The position numbers and the translations under genes are program-made. A stretch of 38,145 bases of DNA, taken from the NCBI GenBank assembly GCA_046727855.1, contig JBKPDL010000092.1, positions 1 to 38,145 on the forward strand, written 5' to 3'. The notes under the pieces were generated by a model. That model did no database searches. It was not told the origin of the DNA and saw only the letters and a list, made by a program, of their open reading frames with translations. Positions 1 to 7,317 of this stretch are shown one piece after another. How positions within the stretch are numbered: position 1 is the first letter of the stretch; each line of letters opens with the position of its first letter. This stretch comes from DASPWV01 sp046727855 (GTDB lineage Bacteria > Acidobacteriota > Vicinamibacteria > Vicinamibacterales > UBA2999).

Positions 1-971
1 AGCACGCCCCAACCGAGTTCCGAACCGGGTTCCCAGCCCGGGAAAATCTCTTCGCCGGTGCGCGGGTTCTTCAACGGCGACATCATCTTGCCTACGGCCT
101 CTACTTGCGGAGCCGTCAGGCAGCCCGAGCCACTGGCTCCGCCAGCCTCACCCCCGCCACCAGTCCCACACGCAAGCACTGACGGATCGAACTTGCAGGC
201 GGGCGGATTGCTGATCAGTCCATCTTTCACTCCATCCAGCGCATCGCACTTATCCACCACCGCCTTGTGAATCACGGGATACATCGCGGGCGGGACATAG
301 CTGGCCGGATCCTTGAGCGTCGCGAGTCCGATCGTCATGTGCCACGCGCCCAGGTGAGTGCGAGGATTCGCGGCCGCGCCCGCGATGATTCCGTCGAAGT
401 CCTGTGGAAAGCGTTGCGCCTCGCTCAATCCCTGGCGGCCGCCAGTTGAGCAGCCGTTCCAATACGAGTAACGCGGCGCAGTTGCGTAGAACGCGTTGAT
501 GATCGCCTTCGACGCGACAGCCATTTCGTGCACAGAGCGCCACGCGAAGTCGGTGAACTTCTCGGGATGTCCAAGCGCAAACGCGCCACCGGGCGTGGAG
601 TGCCCCGTGTCCGTTGAACTCGTCGCATAGCCGCGCCGCAGCGCTTCGGCCATGGCGGGATATGAGATCGTTCCCGCCCATCCGCCATTGCCCAGCGCTT
701 GATATTTGCCATTCCAACCGGTGAGCGGCAGCCACACTTCGACTTTGATATCGGAATCGCTTGTTGGCGTCAGAGTGGCGGCGACGCGGCAAAACGCCGG
801 CAATCGTTGAAACGGATTGGTCGAAGGACCACGGCCGCCTCTGCCCTCCAGGGCCGTGAACTGTCCGGCCTCGACAGGCTGGGCGATGGTGATTGTGGTG
901 TTCTGCAGCTTCAGCGACGCAAGCGATTCGCACGCTGCGATCGCAGCAACGAGCGTCAATTCGGCAATCAT
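1..971 (-). CDS. Tannase/feruloyl esterase family protein (3' end beyond window)
   Basis: This is an exported ester hydrolase of the tannase/feruloyl esterase family, which cleaves aromatic-acid esters such as galloyl or feruloyl groups. The reading frame is open from ATG 971 to the left edge, about 323 codons, so the C-terminal catalytic Asp and His are not visible. The N-terminus is hydrophobic, with an IAAC lipobox-like site at residues 11-14 but no basic n-region, so signal peptide versus lipoprotein is unclear. The nucleophile motif GCSTGGRQG lies around residues 173-181 (Ser175), followed by AQRFPQDFDGIIAGA, typical of the family. A GRGGRG stretch occurs near residue 45. The start ATG overlaps the TGA of argG by 4 nt (ATGA), so translation is probably coupled. 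The family is well supported; the substrate is not known. Confidence 0.9.
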   Translation of the reverse strand, partial: MIAELTLVAAIAACESLASLKLQNTTITIAQPVEAGQFTALEGRGGRGPSTNPFQRLPAFCRVAATLTPTSDSDIKVEVWLPLTGWNGKYQALGNGGWAGTISYPAMAEALRRGYATSSTDTGHSTPGGAFALGHPEKFTDFAWRSVHEMAVASKAIINAFYATAPRYSYWNGCSTGGRQGLSEAQRFPQDFDGIIAGAAANPRTHLGAWHMTIGLATLKDPASYVPPAMYPVIHKAVVDKCDALDGVKDGLISNPPACKFDPSVLACGTGGGGEAGGASGSGCLTAPQVEAVGKMMSPLKNPRTGEEIFPGWEPGSELGWGV

Positions 972-2317
972 TTTTTTTCCTCGGTTCCTTCGCCCAGCAG
1001 CGGCAGGGCCGATCCGCTCGACGGTGCCAGCACACCCGCCTTGAGATACACCATCAGCTTGTCGCGAGTATCCGAAATATCGAGATTCCGCATCGTCAAT
1101 TGACCGATCCGGTCCTGCGGCGAGAACGCAGACTCACCCTTCTCCATCGTCAGCCGCTCCGGATGATAGGTGAGATTCGGACTGGTCGTGTCGAGAATCG
1201 AGTAGTCGTTCCCTCGCCGCAGCTCCACCGTGACTTCACCCGTGATCGCCCGCGCCACCCAGCGCTGCGACATCTCACGCAGCATCATCGACTGCGGATC
1301 AAACCAGCGACCCTGATAGAGAAGGCGCCCGAGGCGCCGCCCCATGTCGCGATACTGCTCGATCGTGTCTTCGTTGTGGATGCCCGTGATCAGTCGCTCG
1401 TAGGCGATGAAGAGCAGTGCCAGGCCGGGCGCCTCGTAAATGCCGCGGCTCTTCGCTTCGATGATCCGATTCTCGATTTGGTCACTCATGCCAAGACCGT
1501 GGCGGCCGCCAATCGTGTTGGCTTCGAGTACGAGTGCCAGCGGATCCTTGGACGTGGCGCCGTTGAGCGCCACCGGCTGGCCTTCTGCAAAACGGATCGT
1601 GACGACCTCTGGTTTGATCACGACGTCCTCGCGCCAGAACGCGACCCCCATAAGCGGCGCGACAATCTTGATTCCTTTGTCGAGGTGCTCGAGATCTTTC
1701 GCTTCGTGCGTGGCGCCGAGCAGGTTTGAATCCGTCGAGTACGCCTTCTCGGTGCTCATCTTGTACGGCAGGCCCGCGTGGCGCATGTACTCGGACATCT
1801 CTTTGCGTCCGCCGAGCTCGTCGATGAACGCTTGATCGAGCCACGGCTTGTAAACGCGGAGGTTTGGATTGGCGAGCAGCCCGTAGCGATAGAACCGTTC
1901 GATGTCGTTGCCCTTGAACGTGCTGCCGTCGCCCCAGACGTGCACGTCGTCTTCCTTCATGGCGACGACGAGCATCGTGCCGGTTACCGCGCGGCCGATC
2001 GGCGTGGTGTTGAAGTAAGGAACACCGGCGGTGGAGATATGAAACGCGCCGCATTGCAAGGCGGCGAGGCCCTCCGCGACGAGCTGGCGGCGGCAATCAA
2101 TCAGCCGCGCCCTTTCGGCGCCGTACTCGAGCGCTCGGCGCGGAATCTCTTCGTAGTCCGTTTCGTCCGGTTGCCCCAGATTCGCCGTGTAGGCGTAGGG
2201 AATCGCGCCCCTTTTGCGCATCCAGTGCAGCGCGGCGCTCGTGTCGAGACCGCCGGAAAACGCAATGCCAACTTTCTCACCGATCGGAAGATTCTGCAGA
2301 ATGCGGCCAGCGCTCAT
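968..2317 (-). CDS. argG: Argininosuccinate synthase
   Basis: This enzyme ligates citrulline and aspartate with ATP to give argininosuccinate, the penultimate step of arginine synthesis, in the cytoplasm. The 449-residue product matches the longer E. coli type. It carries the ATP pyrophosphatase P-loop AFSGGLDTS at residues 19-27, followed by YTANLGQPDE, and family blocks such as GNDIERFYRYG and GRHGLGMSDQIENR. The start ATG overlaps the upstream monooxygenase stop by 4 nt, and its own TGA overlaps the tannase ATG by 4 nt. No other arginine gene is nearby. The family call is very secure. Whether this copy serves arginine synthesis or a role tied to its operon partners cannot be told from the window. 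Confidence 0.95.
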   Translation of the reverse strand: MSAGRILQNLPIGEKVGIAFSGGLDTSAALHWMRKRGAIPYAYTANLGQPDETDYEEIPRRALEYGAERARLIDCRRQLVAEGLAALQCGAFHISTAGVPYFNTTPIGRAVTGTMLVVAMKEDDVHVWGDGSTFKGNDIERFYRYGLLANPNLRVYKPWLDQAFIDELGGRKEMSEYMRHAGLPYKMSTEKAYSTDSNLLGATHEAKDLEHLDKGIKIVAPLMGVAFWREDVVIKPEVVTIRFAEGQPVALNGATSKDPLALVLEANTIGGRHGLGMSDQIENRIIEAKSRGIYEAPGLALLFIAYERLITGIHNEDTIEQYRDMGRRLGRLLYQGRWFDPQSMMLREMSQRWVARAITGEVTVELRRGNDYSILDTTSPNLTYHPERLTMEKGESAFSPQDRIGQLTMRNLDISDTRDKLMVYLKAGVLAPSSGSALPLLGEGTEEKK

Positions 2318-3552
2318 GTCGGCTGACCTGCCGCGGTCACCCGTCTGTAGGTGTCCAGAAGATTCGTCATTTCGTCTCGTGTGATGACGTCCTCGATGTG
2401 ATTGAACGGCTTGTCTCCAGTCCGCTCGTAGACCTCGCGCAGAATGGCGTCCGGCGGATTCGTGCGGCTCATGTGCACCACACGTGCGGTTGCCGGCACG
2501 CGAACTGCTTCATACACCTGCAACGCGGCCGTCCAATCGTCGTCTTTTGCCAGCGCACCCGCGAGTGTCTGCGCATCGAGTATTGCCTGACCCGCGCCAT
2601 TCGATCCCCGAGGATACATCGGGTGCGCGGCATCTCCGAGGAGCGTGACACGGCCGACGGTCCAGAAGGGGAGCGGGTCCTGGTCGATCATCGGAAATTC
2701 GAGGATCAGGTCGGCCGCGCGAATGAAGGAGGGAACATCGAGCCACTCGAAGCGCCAGTCCTCGAACACATGAATGAAGTCCTCGACGTTGCCGCGCCGG
2801 TTCCAGTCGCGTGTTGTGTGCTCTGGCGTGGCAATCTCCGCAAGCCAGTTGACGAGCTGCCGGCCCTCGGCGTCAACGTCCGCACGGATCGGATAGATCA
2901 CCATTTTCCCGGGCGTCAACCAGCCCGCGCGAATCATGCTGGCACCCGAGAGAATCGGACGCCAGCGGGTAACGCCGCGCCACATGTTCACGCCGGAATA
3001 GATCGGCTCTCTCTCTCCCGGATGCAGCTGCCGGCGGATGATGGAGTGGAGGCCGTCACAGCCGACGACGATCGCGGCATGCTGAGGCTCTCGCGGCTCA
3101 CCACTGACTGCGTCCGCAAACGACGCTGTCGCGCGCGCCCCGTGCTGTTCAACGCCTGTGCAACGCCAACGGAGATGAATCCGGTGCGCCCCGAGTCGCG
3201 CCCTGACCGCGTCGAGGAGCACCTGGTGCAGATCGCCGCGATGAATGGAAAACTGCGGCCAGCGGTTGCCGGCAGCGCGCCCAAGCGGCTCGCTGAAAAT
3301 AAACTGGCCGAAGCGATTGAAGAACACGGCCTCGCGCGTGAGAAGCGATGCGGAAGTCAGCTCTCGCTCGAGCCCGAGCGTCTCGCACAATACTGCAGAA
3401 GCGGGCGGAAGAATATTGATGCCGACGCCGAGCGGACGAATCTCGGCCGCCGCCTCGAAGACGCGGCACGGGATGCCGGCGTCATGGAGCAGCAGTGCGA
3501 GCGTCAACCCGCCAATGCCGCCACCGACGATGATCACATCGTCTGAGTGCAT
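2314..3552 (-). CDS. FAD-dependent monooxygenase (PhzS/UbiH-like)
   Basis: This is a 412-residue flavoprotein hydroxylase of the UbiH/PhzS group, acting on aromatic or otherwise activated small molecules with NAD(P)H and O2. The N-terminal dinucleotide-binding motif is VGGGIGGL (about residues 9-16). The internal DG-type motif VVGCDGLHSIIRR and the C-terminal FAD motif TLLGDAAHPMYPRGSNGAG are present. The MYPRGSNGA block resembles the phenazine hydroxylase PhzS and related unnamed oxidoreductases. It is the first gene of the three-gene minus-strand operon and its TGA overlaps the argG ATG. The start ATG at 3552 has a weak GGGA-type ribosome site 7 nt upstream. Its substrate is unknown; an aromatic product from the downstream esterase is a possible but untested link. 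Confidence 0.88.
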   Translation of the reverse strand: MHSDDVIIVGGGIGGLTLALLLHDAGIPCRVFEAAAEIRPLGVGINILPPASAVLCETLGLERELTSASLLTREAVFFNRFGQFIFSEPLGRAAGNRWPQFSIHRGDLHQVLLDAVRARLGAHRIHLRWRCTGVEQHGARATASFADAVSGEPREPQHAAIVVGCDGLHSIIRRQLHPGEREPIYSGVNMWRGVTRWRPILSGASMIRAGWLTPGKMVIYPIRADVDAEGRQLVNWLAEIATPEHTTRDWNRRGNVEDFIHVFEDWRFEWLDVPSFIRAADLILEFPMIDQDPLPFWTVGRVTLLGDAAHPMYPRGSNGAGQAILDAQTLAGALAKDDDWTAALQVYEAVRVPATARVVHMSRTNPPDAILREVYERTGDKPFNHIEDVITRDEMTNLLDTYRRVTAAGQPT

Positions 3553-3611
3553 CTTTCGTTCCCGCTTCGCTCCGCCGCGATCTGCGAGCTTCGGCGCGGC
3601 AGGCTCGTTCT

Positions 3612-3733
3612 TAGACCGTTATGCGGCCACAGACGTGAATTTTGTACGCGTTGTGGACCCGCATAACGGTCTACGGCGCGCGGAGCGCGCCAAGCCAACA
3701 ACAAGAAACAAGGGCAGGGCCCTTGGCTAGTTC
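3612..3733. repeat. Composite palindromic element, copy A (partly deleted)
   Basis: A 62-bp hairpin module (3612-3673) has 15-bp arms TAGACCGTTATGCGG / CCGCATAACGGTCTA, then an inner CCACA/TGTGG stem. It is followed by the 17-bp hairpin GGCGCGCGGAGCGCGCC (3675-3691), a short AACAACAAG linker and the remains of a second palindromic module ending CCCTTGGCTAG. Most of the second module's distal arm is missing. Read with the upstream gene, the order is stop codon of the DUF2585 gene (3734-3736), second module, small hairpin, 62-bp hairpin. The same order is found at four other sites in the window. It fills nearly all of the 3553-3733 gap. Confidence 0.9.
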
Positions 3734-4339
3734 CTATACCCCCATCTGCCAGCGCCGGACCGCCTCGAGCGGATACACCAGCATCAGGATATTCAACGTC
3801 AGATTGTCACGAATCACGTAGCCGACGCCCACTTCCATCAGCAGAGTTGCGATCACAACGGTGCGAATCGGCAGCCGGCTGGCGAGGAGAAAGCCAACTG
3901 CCATGGCGAGAATGTCTGATACCGAATTGATCACGCTATCGCCGTAGTAGTCGAGCGAGATTGTGGTTGCGCGATAGCGATTGATTACGAAGTCGGTGTT
4001 CTCGAAAATCTCCCACGCCGATTCGATCAGCACGGCAATAACGAGGCGGACCGCGACAGGCCACCGCCGCGCGACCAGCCAAAGCAGCGCATAGAACGCG
4101 AAGCCGTGAATGATGTGGGAAAAGGTGTACCAGTCGGAAAGGTGCTGCGAGTTTTCAGAGCTGGCGACGATGCCGTGCCACGCTTTGACGTAGCCGCACT
4201 TGCAAATCGGGACCCGCCCCATGGCGAGAAGTATCGCGGCGGCGGCGGCAATAGTGAGCGCCGCCAGCAGGAGGACGCCGACGCGTGAATTTGGAGATCT
4301 CGAGATTTGGAGATTTGGAGAAAATTTGGAGATCTCCAA
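3734..4339 (-). CDS. DUF2585 family membrane protein
   Basis: This is an integral membrane protein of about 200 residues from the uncharacterised DUF2585 family. Family landmarks are the first membrane segment ending LLAMGRVPICKCG, then VKAWHGIV, NSQHLSDWYTFSHIIHGFAFY, and ESAWEIFENTDFVINRYR, with four to five hydrophobic segments overall. The only usable upstream start is a TTG at 4339. The first ~18 residues are then encoded by the low-complexity hairpin at 4287-4378 and look unlike a natural N-terminus. The true start may have been lost or replaced by the repeat. The stop is followed directly by repeat copy A. Function is unknown. Confidence 0.8.
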   Translation of the reverse strand: MEISKFSPNLQISRSPNSRVGVLLLAALTIAAAAAILLAMGRVPICKCGYVKAWHGIVASSENSQHLSDWYTFSHIIHGFAFYALLWLVARRWPVAVRLVIAVLIESAWEIFENTDFVINRYRATTISLDYYGDSVINSVSDILAMAVGFLLASRLPIRTVVIATLLMEVGVGYVIRDNLTLNILMLVYPLEAVRRWQMGV

Positions 4340-4378
4340 ATCAGCTCCAATTCTCCAAATCTCTAGCTCTCCAAATTC
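4287..4378. repeat. Degenerate inverted repeat of the word TTTGGAGA
   Basis: About 92 bp made of variants of GAATTTGGAGA on the left and TCTCCAAATTC on the right, so the stretch can fold into a long imperfect hairpin. An inner perfect palindrome ATTTGGAGATCTCCAAAT sits in the middle. It lies 9 nt after the stop codon of the exported protein gene (4388) and runs into the 5' end of the DUF2585 gene. No TIR or target duplication was recognised. Confidence 0.8.
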
Positions 4379-4387
4379 GGGGCGCAG

Positions 4388-5284
4388 CTACTTTGTTTGC
4401 GCAGAACCAGTCACCGTCACTTTGACGTGCGCGTTGGTCCAGCAGCACTGGAAGCCCCCGCCGCCGTCGCCCGTGCGGTCGTTCACCTGCGCGCGCAGAA
4501 TGTATTCGCCCGGGGCGCTAAAGGTCGCCGTCGTGGTCGTCTTGCCGGCGGCCGCCTCGTCAATCTTGGGACTCGCTTCGGCAAACGTCACGTCGCCGGG
4601 TCCGCGGAACTTGTGCCAACTAAGGCGAATTGGCGGAATTGCCGCGCCGCGTCCGCCACGCCCGCCTGCGGCTTCGGCCGCCGGATCCTTGAAGTTGTCG
4701 TCGCGCGCCCAGGCATCGAGCGTGAGCGGCGTGCCGACGGTGGCCGTCAACGTCGCGGCGATGCCGCGCGGCGGCCCCACAAATTCTTTGCCGTTTTCCG
4801 CCAACTTGATGCGCGGCGGCTCGTTGCCCATCGCAACGTCCTTGAACGGTTCGACCTGGTAGTCCTTGATCAGGCCCACGGGAATCGATGCGGTCTTTCC
4901 ATTGGCGATGATGGTCCACGTGAAGCGCTTGGTGTTGCCGAAATCTGCCGGCACCTTGATCGTGAACACGCCCCACTGACGCCGCGTCTCGAAGTGCGTG
5001 GGCTGGCCGAGATCCGGCCCGCCCGGCTCGATGCGATTGTTCGGGCCGATCGGGATATCCAGTGTCTGCTTGGAGTTGCGGTTGAAATAGCCGACGAGCA
5101 GCGTGTAGCTGCCGTCTTCGTTTTGAAACCAGCCTTCAAAGGCGGGAGTAATGCCCATGCCCGCTTCTTTCGGCGGTTCGAGTGGGAGAGCCTGACCGCC
5201 GAGTAACGCGCCACCCAGGCCTGCGCACGCGATGGCAACCGCAACGATGCCGACACGCGTGCGGAACACGTCAATTCGAAACAT
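4388..5284 (-). CDS. Exported protein of unknown function
   Basis: A 298-residue protein from ATG 5284, preceded by AGGAG with 8-nt spacing. A longer in-frame opening at 5368 lies in low-complexity DNA and was rejected. The N-terminus has a basic patch and a hydrophobic core (about residues 9-30), consistent with a signal peptide or anchor. The rest reads as beta-rich, with segments such as YTLLVGYFNRNSKQTLDIPIG and a C-terminal GEYILRAQVNDRTG block resembling an Ig/PKD-type fold. A GGRGGRG stretch lies around residue 205. It follows the haem/copper-type gene on the same strand, separated by a 260-bp hairpin region, so a shared role is possible. No enzymatic motif was recognised. Confidence 0.75.
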   Translation of the reverse strand: MFRIDVFRTRVGIVAVAIACAGLGGALLGGQALPLEPPKEAGMGITPAFEGWFQNEDGSYTLLVGYFNRNSKQTLDIPIGPNNRIEPGGPDLGQPTHFETRRQWGVFTIKVPADFGNTKRFTWTIIANGKTASIPVGLIKDYQVEPFKDVAMGNEPPRIKLAENGKEFVGPPRGIAATLTATVGTPLTLDAWARDDNFKDPAAEAAGGRGGRGAAIPPIRLSWHKFRGPGDVTFAEASPKIDEAAAGKTTTTATFSAPGEYILRAQVNDRTGDGGGGFQCCWTNAHVKVTVTGSAQTK

Positions 5285-5352
5285 TCCAACTACTCCTGAA
5301 ACTTTCGGAACCAGGTGGGGACCGATGCGAATCTGTCGATCTGGCGGTGTTG

Positions 5353-5537
5353 GATGCGGCGATGTCATGTGGCGATGTTTGATGTGTGCGATGTGGCGAT
5401 GTTATGTGACGATGGAGCGATGTGATGTTCGATGTGGTGTGATGTTCGATGTGGCACCACATCACCACATCCTCACATCACATCGCCACCTCAAAACATC
5501 ACCACATCAACACACCGATCGCCACATCACCACATCG
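5353..5537. repeat. Degenerate inverted repeat of the word GATGTGG
   Basis: About 185 bp in which the left half is built from GATGT, GATGTG and GCGATG words and the right half from CACATC and CCACATC words. The halves are reverse complements in register around GATGTGG-CA-CCACATC (5448-5463), so the region can form a long imperfect stem. It starts about 8 nt beyond the stop of the cytochrome-type gene (5546) and occupies most of the gap to the next start at 5284. It has no coding character. Confidence 0.8.
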
Positions 5538-5545
5538 CTACGTGA

Positions 5546-6907
5546 CTACTCCTGTCGTTCCCGCTCCGCCGTCGTCGTGGTCGCAGCCTTCCTCTTCTCC
5601 ACTTCCTTGTTGAAGTCTTCGTCGTCCATGTAGGTGATGTTCACCCACGCGTGCGCCATTTCGTCCACCGTGCGGTCGCCCCAGCCAACCCACTGGTCGG
5701 GGTCTGGGTTGTTCTTGTTGGCCTTGGTGTTGTCGTGCCACGACGTGAAGCGCAGCACTGTGCCCTTCGGCAGCAGCGGCGCCGCATCGTCGTCATACAC
5801 GTAGTTGTTGTGCCAGTTGAAGCTGTAGTCGCTCACCATGCTGAGCATCTGCGTCTGCCCGCTCGGGAGGATCGCTTCCATCGACATCGCCTTGCCGCGC
5901 AGGTGCATGTGCGGCTGGAAGTTCTCGACGCGGCCGGCCTTCTTCATCACGAAGAAGTTGGTGCCGACATAGACCGAGTTGGGCTGGATATCGAGGTTAC
6001 GGTTGCCGCCCGTAATTGCGCTATACAGCGCCAGCACCTGGCGATACTTCGGCTCCTGGCCTTTTGGATAAAAGTAGATCCCGAGCTCGACATTGTCGGT
6101 GATGTCCTCGCCCACGGCGTGATAGTGGATGTCCCAGCGGATGCGCGAACCCGGAAGCAGCAGCTTGCCGGAGTCGGGACGCATGATCTCGCCCTGCTTG
6201 CCCACCGCCCACTCCATGAACAGGCCGTCGCCCGGATCGAAATCGTCTCCGCCGGCTGCCTGCTGCGGCGCGCGCGGCTCGGCGCCAGGCTCCTGCTGCA
6301 GCAAGTGAGCGAGGGCGTGATGAGTAATCCTGCGACCCTTGGTCGTGCCCGGGCGCATTTCAATCGCACGCACCCAACGTGGCTCGGTGATGCCTGTCGG
6401 CACAATCGGCTTGTACCAAGCGTCCTGCGCGAGCGCTTTCTCTGTGTAAGGTGGCGACTTGAGGACCAGATCGGGCTTGCCGAAGAGCTTTTCGAAGTTC
6501 CAGACGTTGTCGCTCGGCCACTCGACCGCAGGCGGCATGTCCTTGGGGTCGCCCTTGGGCGCGCCGGCATCAACCCACTTCACGATGGTGTCGATCTGCT
6601 GGTCGCTAAGCGAGCGGTCGTTCTTGAACTTCTGAATGCCGACCGATTTGTCGATGTGCCAGGGGGGCATTTGCCGCGTCGCGATGCGCGTCTTGATCGA
6701 GCGCGCCCATGGGCGTGCATCCTCGTAGTTGACGAGGGACATCGGCGCGATCGAGTCTGGCCGGTGACACGCCTCGCACTTCTCCCGGAAGATGGGCGCG
6801 ACGTCTTTCGTGAATGTGGGCGCTGACTTCGCAGCCGCCTGGGCGCTCGCCGTCAGCGGAAGTGCCAGTACCGCTCCAATCGCAAACGCGATCAACTTCG
6901 CTGCCAT
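5546..6907 (-). CDS. Exported cytochrome c / copper type II monooxygenase-like protein
   Basis: A 453-residue exported protein from ATG 6907, chosen because AGGAG lies 5 nt upstream; ATG 6937 lacks such a site. The signal peptide spans about residues 1-23. A c-type haem site CEACH (residues 44-48) sits in a segment typical of planctomycete- and acidobacterial-type cytochromes (TKDVAPIFREKCEACH, MPPWHID). The C-terminal two thirds resemble the copper type II ascorbate-dependent monooxygenase fold: HHALAH (196-201), HYH (261-263) and PHMHLRGK (about 332-339) supply clustered His ligands. The protein probably acts in the periplasm as a redox enzyme. The architecture is known from uncharacterised acidobacterial proteins; the substrate is unknown. 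Confidence 0.8.
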   Translation of the reverse strand: MAAKLIAFAIGAVLALPLTASAQAAAKSAPTFTKDVAPIFREKCEACHRPDSIAPMSLVNYEDARPWARSIKTRIATRQMPPWHIDKSVGIQKFKNDRSLSDQQIDTIVKWVDAGAPKGDPKDMPPAVEWPSDNVWNFEKLFGKPDLVLKSPPYTEKALAQDAWYKPIVPTGITEPRWVRAIEMRPGTTKGRRITHHALAHLLQQEPGAEPRAPQQAAGGDDFDPGDGLFMEWAVGKQGEIMRPDSGKLLLPGSRIRWDIHYHAVGEDITDNVELGIYFYPKGQEPKYRQVLALYSAITGGNRNLDIQPNSVYVGTNFFVMKKAGRVENFQPHMHLRGKAMSMEAILPSGQTQMLSMVSDYSFNWHNNYVYDDDAAPLLPKGTVLRFTSWHDNTKANKNNPDPDQWVGWGDRTVDEMAHAWVNITYMDDEDFNKEVEKRKAATTTTAERERQE

Positions 6908-7015
6908 CACAGCTCCTTTTTTGCGCGAGAAATCCAACGATTATTGTGCGCTGGCGTGTAGCTCGGCGTCAATTGTGAGGATGTCTTTTATTGTGAACGG
7001 TTAACGTGGCTGCGG

Positions 7016-7122
7016 GCTGGTCGGGCAGGTGGCTGGTTGGGAGCAAAATTCGCGGAGTCACAATCCGCGAAATCCCAACCGGCACTTCCCGCCCTAGCTG
7101 CGGGGCAGCCTCACCGACCAGC
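7016..7122. repeat. Nested inverted repeat between genes
   Basis: The gap 6908-7310 holds no convincing gene. This part can fold into nested stems: outer GCTGGTCGG (7016-7024) with CCGACCAGC (7114-7122), then GGTTGGGA (7035-7042) with TCCCAACC (7073-7080), and inner TTCGCGGA (7049-7056) with TCCGCGAA (7064-7071), leaving a 7-nt loop. It lies upstream of the cytochrome-type gene and next to repeat copy B. It could be a structured leader or a decayed repeat. Confidence 0.6.
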
Positions 7123-7165
7123 TCGACCCGGCGTACCAGCCCTACAGTCCGACCTGTCGGCCGCC

Positions 7166-7317
7166 TAGACCATTATGCGGCCACAGACGTGAATTTTGTA
7201 CGCGTTGTGGACCCGCATAACGGTCTACGGCGCGCGGAGCGCGCCAAACCAACAACAAGAACTAGCCAAGGGCCGCGGTGTTAGCCGGATATCAAGGGCA
7301 GGGCCCTTGGCTAGTTC
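7166..7317. repeat. Composite palindromic element, copy B
   Basis: A full-length copy. It has the 62-bp hairpin at 7166-7227 with one arm mismatch (TAGACCATTATGCGG), the GGCGCGC-GGA-GCGCGCC hairpin, a linker, and the second module at 7262-7314 with 13-bp arms CTAGCCAAGGGCC / GGCCCTTGGCTAG. The TAG stop codon of the propeller gene (7311-7313) is itself part of the module's CTAG end. Orientation relative to that gene is the same as in the other copies. Confidence 0.92.

Noticed and set aside
2398..3546. Long plus-strand open frames opposite real genes (for example 893-1729, 2398-3546, 5651-6826, 24563-25894, 34895-36148)
   Set aside because: They are antisense shadows of recognised genes with Arg/Ala/His-rich compositions typical of GC-rich DNA and no family resemblance.
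3612..3673. Classic rho-independent terminator
   Set aside because: The stem is strong but no T-tract follows on either strand, so termination by this mechanism is not supported.
3612..7317. CRISPR array
   Set aside because: Repeats are kilobases apart and no regularly spaced array or cas gene exists. The short word islands have no unique spacers.
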